Part shown: positions 7,951 through 16,742 of the stretch, one piece after another
Layout: each line of letters begins with the position of its first letter
Numbering within the stretch: position 1 is the stretch's first letter
NCBI GenBank assembly: GCA_001769505.1
Contig: MEOF01000027.1
Coordinates: forward strand, 41,816-105,815
Length of the DNA stretch: 64,000 nucleotides
Direction of reading: 5' to 3'
Origin: Bacteroidetes bacterium GWF2_33_38
GTDB lineage: Bacteria; Bacteroidota; Bacteroidia; Bacteroidales; GWF2-33-38
Position numbers and translations under genes: made by a program
The notes under the pieces: generated by a model
Seen by the model: only the letters and a program-made list of their open reading frames with translations
Told to the model about the DNA's origin: nothing
Databases searched by the model: none

Positions 7951-10900
7951 TTATTTTGTCTTTATAATCTTTACAGTCTTGGTCGATTTATTATTTAATA
8001 CTTTTAGTATATAAACACCTGGTTTTAAATCTCGTCCTATTTCAAGTTGTAAATTCGGCTCGATAGTTTCTTCCAAAATAAATTGTCCTGAAATATCATA
8101 TAAACGCAATGTGCAAGCATCTTCAGAATCAATCTTAACATTTATTTTTGTACTATTGTTAAATGGATTTGGATAAACGTTTACTTCTGATATTTGCTCT
8201 CCATTTTCATCACTTAATTCAAATTCTCTTGAGCCACTTGTACTAAACGAAACTGGATTTGAAAAACTTGTGTACATTCCATTCGAATATGTTCTGATTT
8301 TACAACTATAATTTGTACCAGCTGCTAATCCTGTAAGCGTTGCAGGACTTGATGATATGTTTTTGTAATAATACGTACTTGTTCCGTCTTTGTAATACAT
8401 TATCTGATATATACTAGCTCCAGTTTCATCAAATGTTAAAGTTGCTGAATTCACAGTTGGAACGCCAAAAACAGCTAAATTTGATGCTGCGACAGAAGAC
8501 CCCGCTGCTGTTGTGAATGATATTAGTGATGAATATGTATTATATACGCCACCAGATAAAGTTCTAATTCTACAATTATAAGTTGTACTCGGCTCCAATG
8601 CTTGTAAGGTATATGGACTAGAACTTGCATTTTGTATTTGATAATTTGATGATCCTTCAGCAAAAAACTGTATTTGATAGCCAGTTGCTCCGCTTCCACT
8701 CCAAACTAAAGTAGCTGTATTTGCCGTTGGAGAACCTTGTACCGCAAGACTTGAAGCAGCTATCGAAGACCCTGCGGCCGTTGTAAATGATATCAGAGAT
8801 GAATATGTATTATACACACCTCCTGATAAAGTCCTGATTCTGCAATTATAAGTTGTGCTTGGCTCAAGTGCATACAAAGTTATTGGGCTTGTGGTCGAAT
8901 TTTGAAATAAATAGCTTGTAGTTCCTTCTTTAAAATACTGAATTTGGTAACTTGTTGCTCCACTGCCACTCCATATTAAAGTTGCTGTATTTGCCGTTGG
9001 AGAACCTTGAACTGCAAAACTTGATGCAGCTATCGAAGCCCCCGCAGCTGTTGTAAAAGAAATTTCCGAAGAATATGTTGTATATACACCTCCTGATAAT
9101 GTTCTTATTTTACAACGATACGTTGAACTTGGTTCCAATGCTTGCAATGTAAATGGACTTGCAATTGTATTTTGAAGTAAATAATTTGTAGTTCCTTCTT
9201 TATAGTATAAAATTTGATAACTTGTAGCTCCACTTCCGCTCCAAACTAAAGTTGCTGTATTTGCTGTTGGAGAACCCTGAACAGCAAGACCTGATGCAGC
9301 TATCGAAGACCCAGCTGCTGTTGTAAATGATAATATTGAGGAATATGAGGTATATACTCCGTCAATTAACGATCTTATCCTGCAATTATAAATTGTGCTC
9401 GGTTCAAGTGCTTGCAGAGTAGTAGGGCTTGAACTTATATCTCTGAAAAGATAAGTAGTGGTTCCTTGCACAAAATATTGAATCTGGTAGCTTGTAGCTC
9501 CGCTTCCGTCCCAAATTAAAGTTGTTGTATTTGCTGTAGGAGAACCTTGTACGGCAAAATTGATAGCCGCTTTACTATTCATTATGGATATATTTGCAGT
9601 TACATTCTGATTAACAACATTTAACGCTCCATTTGTTGGATGAAAACCAGATTTGGTTATTGAATATGCAAGATTATTTGCAACTTCAACTCCAGTAAAT
9701 GTAGCAGCTCCCGATGCATTCGTATATAGATTTGTTGAATTAAAGTTTATGTAAGCATTTTCAATAGGAATACCATTATTCGTTACATTGAATGTTACAT
9801 TGTATTTTACAGAAATGCTTCTGCTTCCTATAGGGGCTGATACCGATGGAGATTCTGAACTTCCGTCAACGGTAATCGATGTGCATTGAGCATCAATCAC
9901 ATTATTATTTGTAGCTGTTGACCGAACAGAATATGCTAACCAAAAATAATTTGCTCCTTCAGCAAGAGTTTGCGTTCCATTGAACGAAAATACTCCACTT
10001 GGAGATGCAACCGTACTTCCAAATTGATTGGTAAGAGCAAAAGAACTGCTTGTTGATGTATAATAAAGCTTTGCATCGTATATATCGGCTACATTTGATG
10101 TTCCAGTTGTATTTAAAGAAAATGATGTTGCTGAAATAGGTTCATCGCTGTTTTCTGTAACAATTTGAATTCCTATCACCTCTTGATTTGTAGTTCCTGC
10201 AGTAACATCGGTTGTATTGTTTTGTGTTGTTGTACTTGATACATAATTCATAGTAGGTACTAGAGATGTTCGGTAATTCGATACAACACCTTTTGTTTCA
10301 CGAAGAGTTTGAGCATTATTGCCAGTTGTTGAATTTCCTGTTGGTTGACCTAAATAACTAATATTAGGGTCAGAAAAATAAGCAACCCTGTCATGGTCAA
10401 TTCCATCAGCAAAATAAGTTCCTGACTCATATGTCATTATATCGCAATATTTGCCGTCATCACTCCCTGTCCATCTCCAACCAGCAGAGAAAGAATATAG
10501 ACCAGGACCGGGCTGAGTTGTTTGGTTAATATGATGATGTGCTCCCATATTATGCCCAACCTCATGAATGGTTGTAAACGTCCAGCTTGCCTGTTGAACT
10601 CTAGTAATTGAAAATCCGTAGGCAGGAGATCCATTCGTATTATTAAGCAAATACCCTAAGCCTCCTGTATTATTTTCTAATGTCAAAAATACAACAACGT
10701 CAGCAGCATAAGTGTCTCGCCAAGTATGCACAACATCAATGTATCCATCAGAAGTAGATTGAATTCTTGATAAATCGGTACTAGCATCTACCTCAGTATA
10801 TTCTACCTGTGCCGAATATACAAGATTTAGAGTAATGCCCGTATTACTATTATCTAGCCCTAGCTGAGATTTTTCCATCAGCGATGCAATCGTATTGTTA

Positions 10901-11565
10901 ATTCCCCCCTCATTTGTTGTCGCCCAACTCGAAGCAGCGGGAGTATAAACAATTAACAAATCAATTGTTGCTGGATCATTAGGACCTCTTAAAACTGGAG
11001 AATCATTTAAAGATGTTCTATCATCAGAATTCATAATATTTTCGGAAGGAATTAATGATTCGCCTCCTTCTAAAACATCAATTAGATTATTGTTTAAATA
11101 CAATAAGTAATCTGCTTGTGACGCTTGGTGTTTTCGTAAAATATATTTTTCATGTAGTTCAGGGATCTCAATATTCATAAATACGTTTCCGTTAGAAATT
11201 GTGATTACGCAATATCCGTACTCATAATCAATAATTTTGGCACGAATAGACTTGGTTCCATTCACATCAATACTAACTTTCTCGATGCTGGCACTATACT
11301 TTCTATCAGAAAAAAGATCTAATACTAATGTGTCATTTACATTCTGAGGTGTTAGATTCTCGAGTCGATTACTCAATACTATTTGCCTATATTTTACCGC
11401 ATTATGAAATGCAATAAGCCCCGATCTTTCGTTCGTGCACATTTCAGAATAATTTTCTGAACTTTGTTGGTTGATATTAAATTTTTGATTTTGCCCTTGA
11501 ACAAGCAAACAATTGCCAATAACTATGACTGTTAAAAATATTGCGGAAACTATTTTATATTTCAT
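7951..11565 (-). CDS. Secreted reprolysin-like zinc metalloprotease with five FN3 repeats and T9SS sorting domain
   Basis: A 1204-residue cell-surface or secreted protease. Order: signal peptide (1-24, ending LLVQGQ); propeptide-like region; a zincin catalytic domain from about 195 to 430 with HEVGHNMGAHH (zinc ligands H334, H338, H344; E335 catalytic) and a CDIMTY Met-turn, as in M12B-like enzymes; a domain of about 130 residues resembling the BNR-repeat/sialidase N-terminal module; a carboxypeptidase-regulatory-like beta domain (FNVTNNGIPIENAYINF); five FN3-like units of exactly 90 residues carrying VQGSPTANTATL and LEPSTTYNCRIRTL; and a type A T9SS domain (VNVYPNPFNNSTKI ... KPGVYILKV). 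Likely role is extracellular protein degradation. It is isolated, with a strong terminator after it. Confidence 0.87.
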   Translation of the reverse strand: MKYKIVSAIFLTVIVIGNCLLVQGQNQKFNINQQSSENYSEMCTNERSGLIAFHNAVKYRQIVLSNRLENLTPQNVNDTLVLDLFSDRKYSASIEKVSIDVNGTKSIRAKIIDYEYGYCVITISNGNVFMNIEIPELHEKYILRKHQASQADYLLYLNNNLIDVLEGGESLIPSENIMNSDDRTSLNDSPVLRGPNDPATIDLLIVYTPAASSWATTNEGGINNTIASLMEKSQLGLDNSNTGITLNLVYSAQVEYTEVDASTDLSRIQSTSDGYIDVVHTWRDTYAADVVVFLTLENNTGGLGYLLNNTNGSPAYGFSITRVQQASWTFTTIHEVGHNMGAHHHINQTTQPGPGLYSFSAGWRWTGSDDGKYCDIMTYESGTYFADGIDHDRVAYFSDPNISYLGQPTGNSTTGNNAQTLRETKGVVSNYRTSLVPTMNYVSSTTTQNNTTDVTAGTTNQEVIGIQIVTENSDEPISATSFSLNTTGTSNVADIYDAKLYYTSTSSSFALTNQFGSTVASPSGVFSFNGTQTLAEGANYFWLAYSVRSTATNNNVIDAQCTSITVDGSSESPSVSAPIGSRSISVKYNVTFNVTNNGIPIENAYINFNSTNLYTNASGAATFTGVEVANNLAYSITKSGFHPTNGALNVVNQNVTANISIMNSKAAINFAVQGSPTANTTTLIWDGSGATSYQIQYFVQGTTTYLFRDISSSPTTLQALEPSTIYNCRIRSLIDGVYTSYSSILSFTTAAGSSIAASGLAVQGSPTANTATLVWSGSGATSYQILYYKEGTTNYLLQNTIASPFTLQALEPSSTYRCKIRTLSGGVYTTYSSEISFTTAAGASIAASSFAVQGSPTANTATLIWSGSGATSYQIQYFKEGTTSYLFQNSTTSPITLYALEPSTTYNCRIRTLSGGVYNTYSSLISFTTAAGSSIAASSLAVQGSPTANTATLVWSGSGATGYQIQFFAEGSSNYQIQNASSSPYTLQALEPSTTYNCRIRTLSGGVYNTYSSLISFTTAAGSSVAASNLAVFGVPTVNSATLTFDETGASIYQIMYYKDGTSTYYYKNISSSPATLTGLAAGTNYSCKIRTYSNGMYTSFSNPVSFSTSGSREFELSDENGEQISEVNVYPNPFNNSTKINVKIDSEDACTLRLYDISGQFILEETIEPNLQLEIGRDLKPGVYILKVLNNKSTKTVKIIKTK
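8220..9570 (-). repeat. Five tandem 270-bp FN3-coding repeats
   Basis: The anchor AGAACC (plus strand) recurs at 8731, 9001, 9271 and 9541, exactly 270 bp apart, with a diverged fifth unit at 8461. The middle three units are nearly identical at DNA level, including at silent sites, which indicates recent unit duplication or gene conversion within the metalloprotease gene. Confidence 0.85.
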
Positions 11566-11699
11566 ATTTTGGTTGTTTAATTTATAAAAACTTTTGTACG
11601 TAAATAAATATATATTGTTCGTTTTTTATTCTGTTTTCTTGAATAAAAATGAATAGCTGTAATTTATCCGAAAATGAACCGTTGATGTAAAATATTCCT

Positions 11700-11707
11700 T
11701 ATTTTTG
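11700..11707 (+). promoter_or_regulatory. Putative -7 box (TATTTTTG) of the GT4 gene
   Basis: TATTTTTG matches TAnnTTTG, 16 bases before the ATG at 11723. It overlaps a TTG at 11705 that would otherwise extend the reading frame, which supports the downstream ATG as the start. A TTG at 11682 could be a poor -33 element. Confidence 0.5.
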
Positions 11708-11722
11708 CTTTTGAATACAAGA

Positions 11723-12832
11723 ATGAAAAAGAGAATAATCATATCGGTTACCAACGATTTAATTTCTGATCAACGAGTGCATAAAATTGCAACGAGTTTG
11801 CATGATAGTGGCTTTAACATTATTTTAATTGGTCGAAAGTTAAAGAAGAGTATAAGTTTAGATTCAAGAAAATATGCAACAAAGCGAATGTCTCTTCTAT
11901 TCAATCGCGGATCTCTTTTCTATGCAGAATACAATTTCCGGTTGTTTTTTTTACTTCTTTTTTCAAAAGTTGATATTTTATTATCAAACGATTTAGATTC
12001 ATTACCAGCAAATTATTTGATGTCTAAAATTAGACGAAAAATAATTGTTTACGATAGCCATGAATATTTTACGGAGGTTCCCGAATTAGTTAATCGACCT
12101 AAAATTAAACTGATTTGGTCGAAAATTGAACAATTGATATTGCCAAAATTAAAAAACACTTATACCGTATGTGAATCTATCGCAAATGAATATAATACTA
12201 AATATAATACATGTTTTCAGGTAATTAGAAATGTCCCTCGTTCACGAAAAATATCAGATGAGGTAGAATCTCCTTTTCCAAATAACAAAAAAATCATTCT
12301 ATATCAGGGAGCACTAAATATTGGTCGTGGGCTTGAACAAATGATCGAAGCCATGGAGTACATCGAAAACAGTCTTTTCGTGCTGATTGGCGATGGTGAT
12401 ATTTCTGAAAAACTTAAGAATTTGGTTGATACAAAACATCTTAACGATAAAGTGAAATTTTTAGGAAAAATTCCTTTTCAAAATTTGTATAAATATACCC
12501 GTTTCGCTCATTTAGGAATTTCATTGGAAGAAAATATGGGGTTGAACTATTATTTTTCATTGCCAAACAAACTTTTTGACTATATCCAAGCCGAGGTTCC
12601 TGTTCTTGTTTCCAATTTTCCTGAAATGAAAAATATTGTTGATACTTATAAAATCGGTGCTATCTGCAATGCAAAATCATCGACCGAACTAGCCATGCAA
12701 ATTAACACGATTTTAGAGGACAAAACAACATACAATTTGTATAAAAAAAACCTAAATATTGCAGCAAAAGAACTTGTTTGGGAAAACGAAGAAAAAAACC
12801 TTTTAAAACTCATTGAGAAAAGCATTTTATAA
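11723..12832 (+). CDS. Glycosyltransferase family 4-like protein
   Basis: A 369-residue cytosolic, GT-B fold glycosyltransferase. The N-terminal half has ISVTNDLISDQRVHKIATSL, a signature of a Bacteroidota GT4 group, and VYDSHEYFTEVPEL; the C-terminal half has ILYQGALNIGRGLEQMIEAM, VLIGDGD and the donor-site-like segment GLNYYFSLPNKLFDYIQAEVPVL. It probably adds a sugar to a surface polysaccharide or lipid-linked glycan, but no polysaccharide cluster surrounds it. The start MKKRIII at 11723 is preferred over an upstream TTG because of the promoter position. Its last codons lie inside a terminator stem. Confidence 0.85.
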   Translation: MKKRIIISVTNDLISDQRVHKIATSLHDSGFNIILIGRKLKKSISLDSRKYATKRMSLLFNRGSLFYAEYNFRLFFLLLFSKVDILLSNDLDSLPANYLMSKIRRKIIVYDSHEYFTEVPELVNRPKIKLIWSKIEQLILPKLKNTYTVCESIANEYNTKYNTCFQVIRNVPRSRKISDEVESPFPNNKKIILYQGALNIGRGLEQMIEAMEYIENSLFVLIGDGDISEKLKNLVDTKHLNDKVKFLGKIPFQNLYKYTRFAHLGISLEENMGLNYYFSLPNKLFDYIQAEVPVLVSNFPEMKNIVDTYKIGAICNAKSSTELAMQINTILEDKTTYNLYKKNLNIAAKELVWENEEKNLLKLIEKSIL

Positions 12833-12846
12833 TCAATGCTTTTCTC
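12815..12846 (+). terminator. Intrinsic terminator overlapping the GT4 stop codon
   Basis: A perfect 12-bp stem, GAGAAAAGCATT (12815-12826) with its complement (12835-12846), 8-base loop, then TTTTT. The stop codon TAA at 12830-12832 is in the loop, so the last codons of the gene form the 5' arm. An almost identical hairpin follows the gene ending at 50288. Confidence 0.88.
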
Positions 12847-13004
12847 TTTTTGCTAGTAATGCATTTAGAATTATAATCGTGATAACAATATTTAAAGTAG
12901 AAAAATTAAAAATTAGATATGAATCGCAAAAAAAAATGAATATAGATATTTGAAAGAAGGAAATTTAAAAATAAATCCTTTAATTAACTCTACCTTTGTC
13001 AAAA

Positions 13005-14249
13005 ATGAAATTAGTAAAATTCTTCCTCGAAAGTTTATATTTTGCAACAAACGCATTGGTTGTAAATAAGTTGCGGACGCTGCTTTCGTTGCTTGGCGTA
13101 ACCATTGGAATTTTTGCAATTATTTCGGTTTTTACGGTTATCGATTCGATGGAATACAAGATTAAAACAAGTATCGAATCGCTTGGCGACAACACGGTTT
13201 ATATTCAAAAATGGCCATGGGCTTTTGGTGGCGATTATCCTTGGTGGCAATATCTGAAAAGACCTGTTCCGAAACTCAAAGAGTTAGACAAAATTCTCGA
13301 AAAATCCACAACCATCGAAGCCGGGACATTTATGATTTCGACCATGCAAACGGTTCAATATCGAAATAATTCAACTGAAAATTCCGTAATTATTGCAGCT
13401 ACTCACGATTACAATAAAATTCGTTCGTTTGAGCTAACTTCGGGACGATATTTTTCAGACTTTGAATCGAAAAGCGGAAGAAACAAAGCTATTATCGGGA
13501 GTGAAATCGCTAAAAACCTATTTGAAAATATCGATCCAATCGATAAAGAAATTAAAGTTGCTGGTAAAAAATTAATCGTTGTCGGAATTTTCAAAAAAGA
13601 GGGAGAAAATATTATGAACAACAGCAACGACAACGCAATTCTTATTCCGATAAATTATGCTCGCAACATTGTTGACATTCAAAACGAAAACTTAAATCCA
13701 ATGATCATGATTAAAGCCAAATCGAATGTAAGCATGAACGAAATGATAAACGAATTGCAAGGAGTTATGCGTTCGATTCATAAAATAAAACCTAGCGAAG
13801 ATGACGATTTTGCACTTAACCGTTCGAGTTTGCTTACCAAAGGATTTAACGATTTATTCAGCATTATAGATATTGCAGGACTAATAATTGGAGGGTTTTC
13901 GATTTTAGTTGGTGGTTTTGGCATTGCAAACATTATGTTCGTTAGCGTTCGCGAAAGAACCAACATTATAGGAATACAAAAAGCCTTGGGGGCTAAAAAC
14001 AATTTTATTCTCTTGCAATTTTTATACGAATCGATGATACTTTGCCTAATCGGCGGAAGTATTGGTTTATTTCTTATATTCATTGGGCTTCAAATAGCAA
14101 ATAATCAACTTGATATGGATATGTTTCTTTCGACAAAAAATATTGTTACAGGCTTACTTATTTCAATCATTGTTGGACTTATTTCAGGTATAGCCCCTGC
14201 CCTTTCGGCTTCGAGATTAAATCCAGTTGATGCAATAAATTCTAAGTAG
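13005..14249 (+). CDS. ABC transporter permease, MacB/FtsX type
   Basis: A 414-residue inner-membrane protein of the MacB class (type VII ABC transporters that work as mechanotransmitters for export or lipoprotein/peptide handling). One N-terminal transmembrane segment in NKLRTLLSLLGVTIGIFAIISVF, a periplasmic core domain (about 50-285), then three C-terminal segments of the FtsX domain, with GGFGIANIMFVSVRERTNIIGIQKALGA the family hallmark before TM3. No ATPase partner is adjacent, so it must use one encoded elsewhere. The ATG at 13005 is preferred to an in-frame TTG nine bases upstream. Substrate unknown. Confidence 0.87.
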   Translation: MKLVKFFLESLYFATNALVVNKLRTLLSLLGVTIGIFAIISVFTVIDSMEYKIKTSIESLGDNTVYIQKWPWAFGGDYPWWQYLKRPVPKLKELDKILEKSTTIEAGTFMISTMQTVQYRNNSTENSVIIAATHDYNKIRSFELTSGRYFSDFESKSGRNKAIIGSEIAKNLFENIDPIDKEIKVAGKKLIVVGIFKKEGENIMNNSNDNAILIPINYARNIVDIQNENLNPMIMIKAKSNVSMNEMINELQGVMRSIHKIKPSEDDDFALNRSSLLTKGFNDLFSIIDIAGLIIGGFSILVGGFGIANIMFVSVRERTNIIGIQKALGAKNNFILLQFLYESMILCLIGGSIGLFLIFIGLQIANNQLDMDMFLSTKNIVTGLLISIIVGLISGIAPALSASRLNPVDAINSK

Positions 14250-14341
14250 TTCATTAAATTCGTAAAGTTCATCATTTGAAAATGAAGAATCATTATGTAT
14301 TTTATCTCTGTCTATTATTTAAACTTATACCAAATTATGAT

Positions 14342-15421
14342 CTATTTTTGAATTAGATTCAAACTTCCGTTTTCGGCAGTTAAGCTAATTTTCGATTTTT
14401 TGCTTCCGTTTCCGATTGTACCATAAACGTAATTGGTTTTGGTGTCTTCTGATATTTTTTCGCTTATCTCCGATATTTCTTTTGGGTAAGTTAATTCTAA
14501 ATATTTATGAGTGATATCAACGCTATAAGCGGAGGTTTTTTCGAAAAATAATTTTATGTCGGTGTATTTCGAACTAGCTTTTATAAGCACAAAATCAGCC
14601 TGTATATTATCGATATCAACATCTCCATATTTGAAATCGAAAATTATTTCGGTCGAAAAATCACGAATCGAAAAATCTGAGAAAGTGCTTTCGCCGTATA
14701 AACTCATCAAATTTCCAATATAGAAATTATCTCTCTTCGAATTTGTTTTTAGATTGTCGATGTAGTCGAGTGTAATTTTCGAAGACTTGCTGTTAACGAT
14801 TAATTTGTTCGATTTTTTTACATAAACGTCTTCATACAAGCAAGTTATTCGTGCGGAGTTAATGTAATTAAAAGTTGCATCACCGAAACTTAAATCCAAT
14901 TCGTTGTTTGTACCTTCGAGTCTATTAATTTTCAAGTCTCCGTTCGATAATTTCAGGTTTAAATTACCCTTAACATCGTCGATATATACATCTCCGAATT
15001 TATTCTCAATTTTTAGATTCACATTTTCGGGAACGTACACCGTATAATTTATCATTACAGAATTCCCACTCAACGAAACTATATCGTTTATGCTTGACAT
15101 AATATCGTTTGCTCGTTTCCCTATTTGAGTTTTTGCGGTCAAATAAAATTGCGATGGAACAAATTCAAATTCGAGATCTGTTTTCATTTTTTCAAGTTTT
15201 TCAACTTTATTTGCTTTTATTTCATAATCGATGGTAATGTACACTGAATCTTTTTCCCAACTTATCAGATGGATTTTTCCATATTTATTATAAATATCGA
15301 TAGTCGCATTTTTTTGAACAACAAATCGGCGTTCAACAACATTTGCATAGGTGAATTCTTGTGCAAATCCTTGTATTGTAATTATAGTAAATACAAGCAG
15401 AAATAATATTTTATAAATCAT
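14342..15421 (-). CDS. Exported DUF4097-like beta-helical protein of a sigma/anti-sigma operon
   Basis: About 359 residues: signal peptide (MIYKILFLLVFTIITIQGFAQ) then a repetitive beta-solenoid like DUF4097/adhesin-head proteins, with recurrent short units such as GDVYIDDVKGNLNLKLSNGDLKI (shown in part) and GDVDIDNIQADFVLIKASSKYTDI. The start at 15421 overlaps the anti-sigma gene by 11 bases, so the two are coupled; an upstream in-frame ATG at 15445 would add eight residues. Such proteins often follow ECF sigma/anti-sigma pairs and may be the envelope sensor or target; that role is inferred. Likely periplasmic or outer-membrane associated. Confidence 0.7.
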   Translation of the reverse strand: MIYKILFLLVFTIITIQGFAQEFTYANVVERRFVVQKNATIDIYNKYGKIHLISWEKDSVYITIDYEIKANKVEKLEKMKTDLEFEFVPSQFYLTAKTQIGKRANDIMSSINDIVSLSGNSVMINYTVYVPENVNLKIENKFGDVYIDDVKGNLNLKLSNGDLKINRLEGTNNELDLSFGDATFNYINSARITCLYEDVYVKKSNKLIVNSKSSKITLDYIDNLKTNSKRDNFYIGNLMSLYGESTFSDFSIRDFSTEIIFDFKYGDVDIDNIQADFVLIKASSKYTDIKLFFEKTSAYSVDITHKYLELTYPKEISEISEKISEDTKTNYVYGTIGNGSKKSKISLTAENGSLNLIQK

Positions 15422-15977
15422 ATTGTTCGATTTTACTGTTTTCATTTTTTTCGTCTTTATCTTTTTCAAGCATGCTTAATATATCTTCTAAAATTTCGAG
15501 TTTTAGTCTGTAATTTTGAATCATTGCTTGGACAACTTCTTCGTTGGCAACATTGTCTTTTAAGTCATTTTTGAGTTCAATATAAATACTGTCGAGTTCC
15601 AATAAGTCGCTTTTAATATCTGATTTAAGCGAAGGGTCGTTTGATGTATATTTGAAAAGCTCATCCATTTTTTCGTTTATCTGAGAAGAGTAATAAGCCT
15701 CTGCTTCAGAAATTTCTGGAATATTAATTTTAAATTCGGAGCTTGTTTCTGCCCTCATCTTTTTTTCGCTTGATTCAATGTACATGCGAATTAAAAAACC
15801 ACTAATCAAGAGAATAACTGCGGCGGCGGCGTAGCGAAAGTAAGAAGTAAAACGAATTGTTTTTTTCTTTTCATCCGGCAATGACTGTTCGATTTTGTCC
15901 CATATATCTACGTCGGGTTCGCGAACATCAAATTCGTCGTGATGATTTTCTACAAATTTTTCAAAATTATCTTTCAT
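15411..15977 (-). CDS. Putative anti-sigma factor (single-pass)
   Basis: A 188-residue membrane protein: cytoplasmic N-terminal part (about 1-45, with FDVREPDVDIWDKIEQSLP, typical of Bacteroidota anti-sigma proteins), one transmembrane helix (AAAAVILLISGFLIRMYI) and a periplasmic helical, coiled-coil-prone part (about 75-185). It is encoded directly after the ECF sigma factor, 4 bases from its stop, and would hold that factor inactive at the membrane. There is no ZAS zinc motif (HxxxCxxC). Start at the ATG of MKDNFEKF is chosen over an upstream ATG that would overlap the sigma gene. Function follows from context more than from sequence. Confidence 0.72.
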   Translation of the reverse strand: MKDNFEKFVENHHDEFDVREPDVDIWDKIEQSLPDEKKKTIRFTSYFRYAAAAVILLISGFLIRMYIESSEKKMRAETSSEFKINIPEISEAEAYYSSQINEKMDELFKYTSNDPSLKSDIKSDLLELDSIYIELKNDLKDNVANEEVVQAMIQNYRLKLEILEDILSMLEKDKDEKNENSKIEQYDL

Positions 15978-15981
15978 TTTT

Positions 15982-16578
15982 TTAATCTTCAACGTTAATA
16001 AATTTCACGTTCAATAGTTCTCTTATTTTATTTTTAGCTCTCAAATATTGACTTTTTGAAGTCGATTCTGAGATTCCTAATATTTCAGATATTTCGATGT
16101 GATCATAACCTTCGAGCATATAAAGCGAGAAAATAACACGGTAACCATCGGGCAATTGTTCAACTGCATTTCTGATTTTTTGCACTTCATATTCGATTTC
16201 CGTTTCATTGTTTTCTTCAGTTGCGTCCTTGTAAGTTAAGCGAACATCTTCAACCAATACCAATTCTGTTTTTCTTCTTTTTAATTCGTTTATACATTTA
16301 TTAATCACAATTCGTTTTATCCAAGCTCCAAAAGTTGATTCGTAACGGAATGTGTTGAGTTTTTTGAACGCTTCAGTAAACGATTCTTGCAACATATCCT
16401 CCGCATCTTCTTTTTTGTTCATCATACGAAAACTTATATTATACATAGCTTTTGCGTAAAGCTTATATAATTCGAATTGAGATTTTCGGTCGCCTTTTTT
16501 GCTTTTCTCAATTATTTCTTGATGTATTTCCGTATTATATTGAATCAACTTAAAAACGTTTTCAGATACAAATGACAA
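15982..16578 (-). CDS. ECF RNA polymerase sigma factor
   Basis: A 198-residue sigma-70 family protein of the extracytoplasmic function type. Region 2 is at about 20-90 (MYNISFRMMNKKEDAEDMLQ with the DAED core and FTEAFKKLNTF), region 4 at about 130-190 (LPDGYRVIFSLYMLEGYDHIEISEILGISESTSKSQYLRAK, shown in parts: helix-turn-helix ILGISESTSKSQ). It starts at TTG (16576-16578); there is no ATG before residue 46. It heads a three-gene operon with an anti-sigma protein and a DUF4097-like exported protein, so it probably responds to an envelope signal. Confidence 0.88.
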   Translation of the reverse strand: MSFVSENVFKLIQYNTEIHQEIIEKSKKGDRKSQFELYKLYAKAMYNISFRMMNKKEDAEDMLQESFTEAFKKLNTFRYESTFGAWIKRIVINKCINELKRRKTELVLVEDVRLTYKDATEENNETEIEYEVQKIRNAVEQLPDGYRVIFSLYMLEGYDHIEISEILGISESTSKSQYLRAKNKIRELLNVKFINVED

Positions 16579-16742
16579 ATTTAAAATTAAAGGGTTGCAT
16601 TTGGGAATAAATATGTTGAAATTATTTATGTTTTATTTAAAACACCTATTTGTTGGACAGATAGTAGAAAACGAGGGCGTTTTTTTCAATTTGTTAAAAA
16701 TGTTTTATACTTTTATAAAAATTAACCATATAAATAATCGCT

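Noticed and set aside
13005..14249. A complete MacAB-type efflux operon
   Set aside because: Only the permease is present; no ATPase or membrane-fusion protein gene is next to it.
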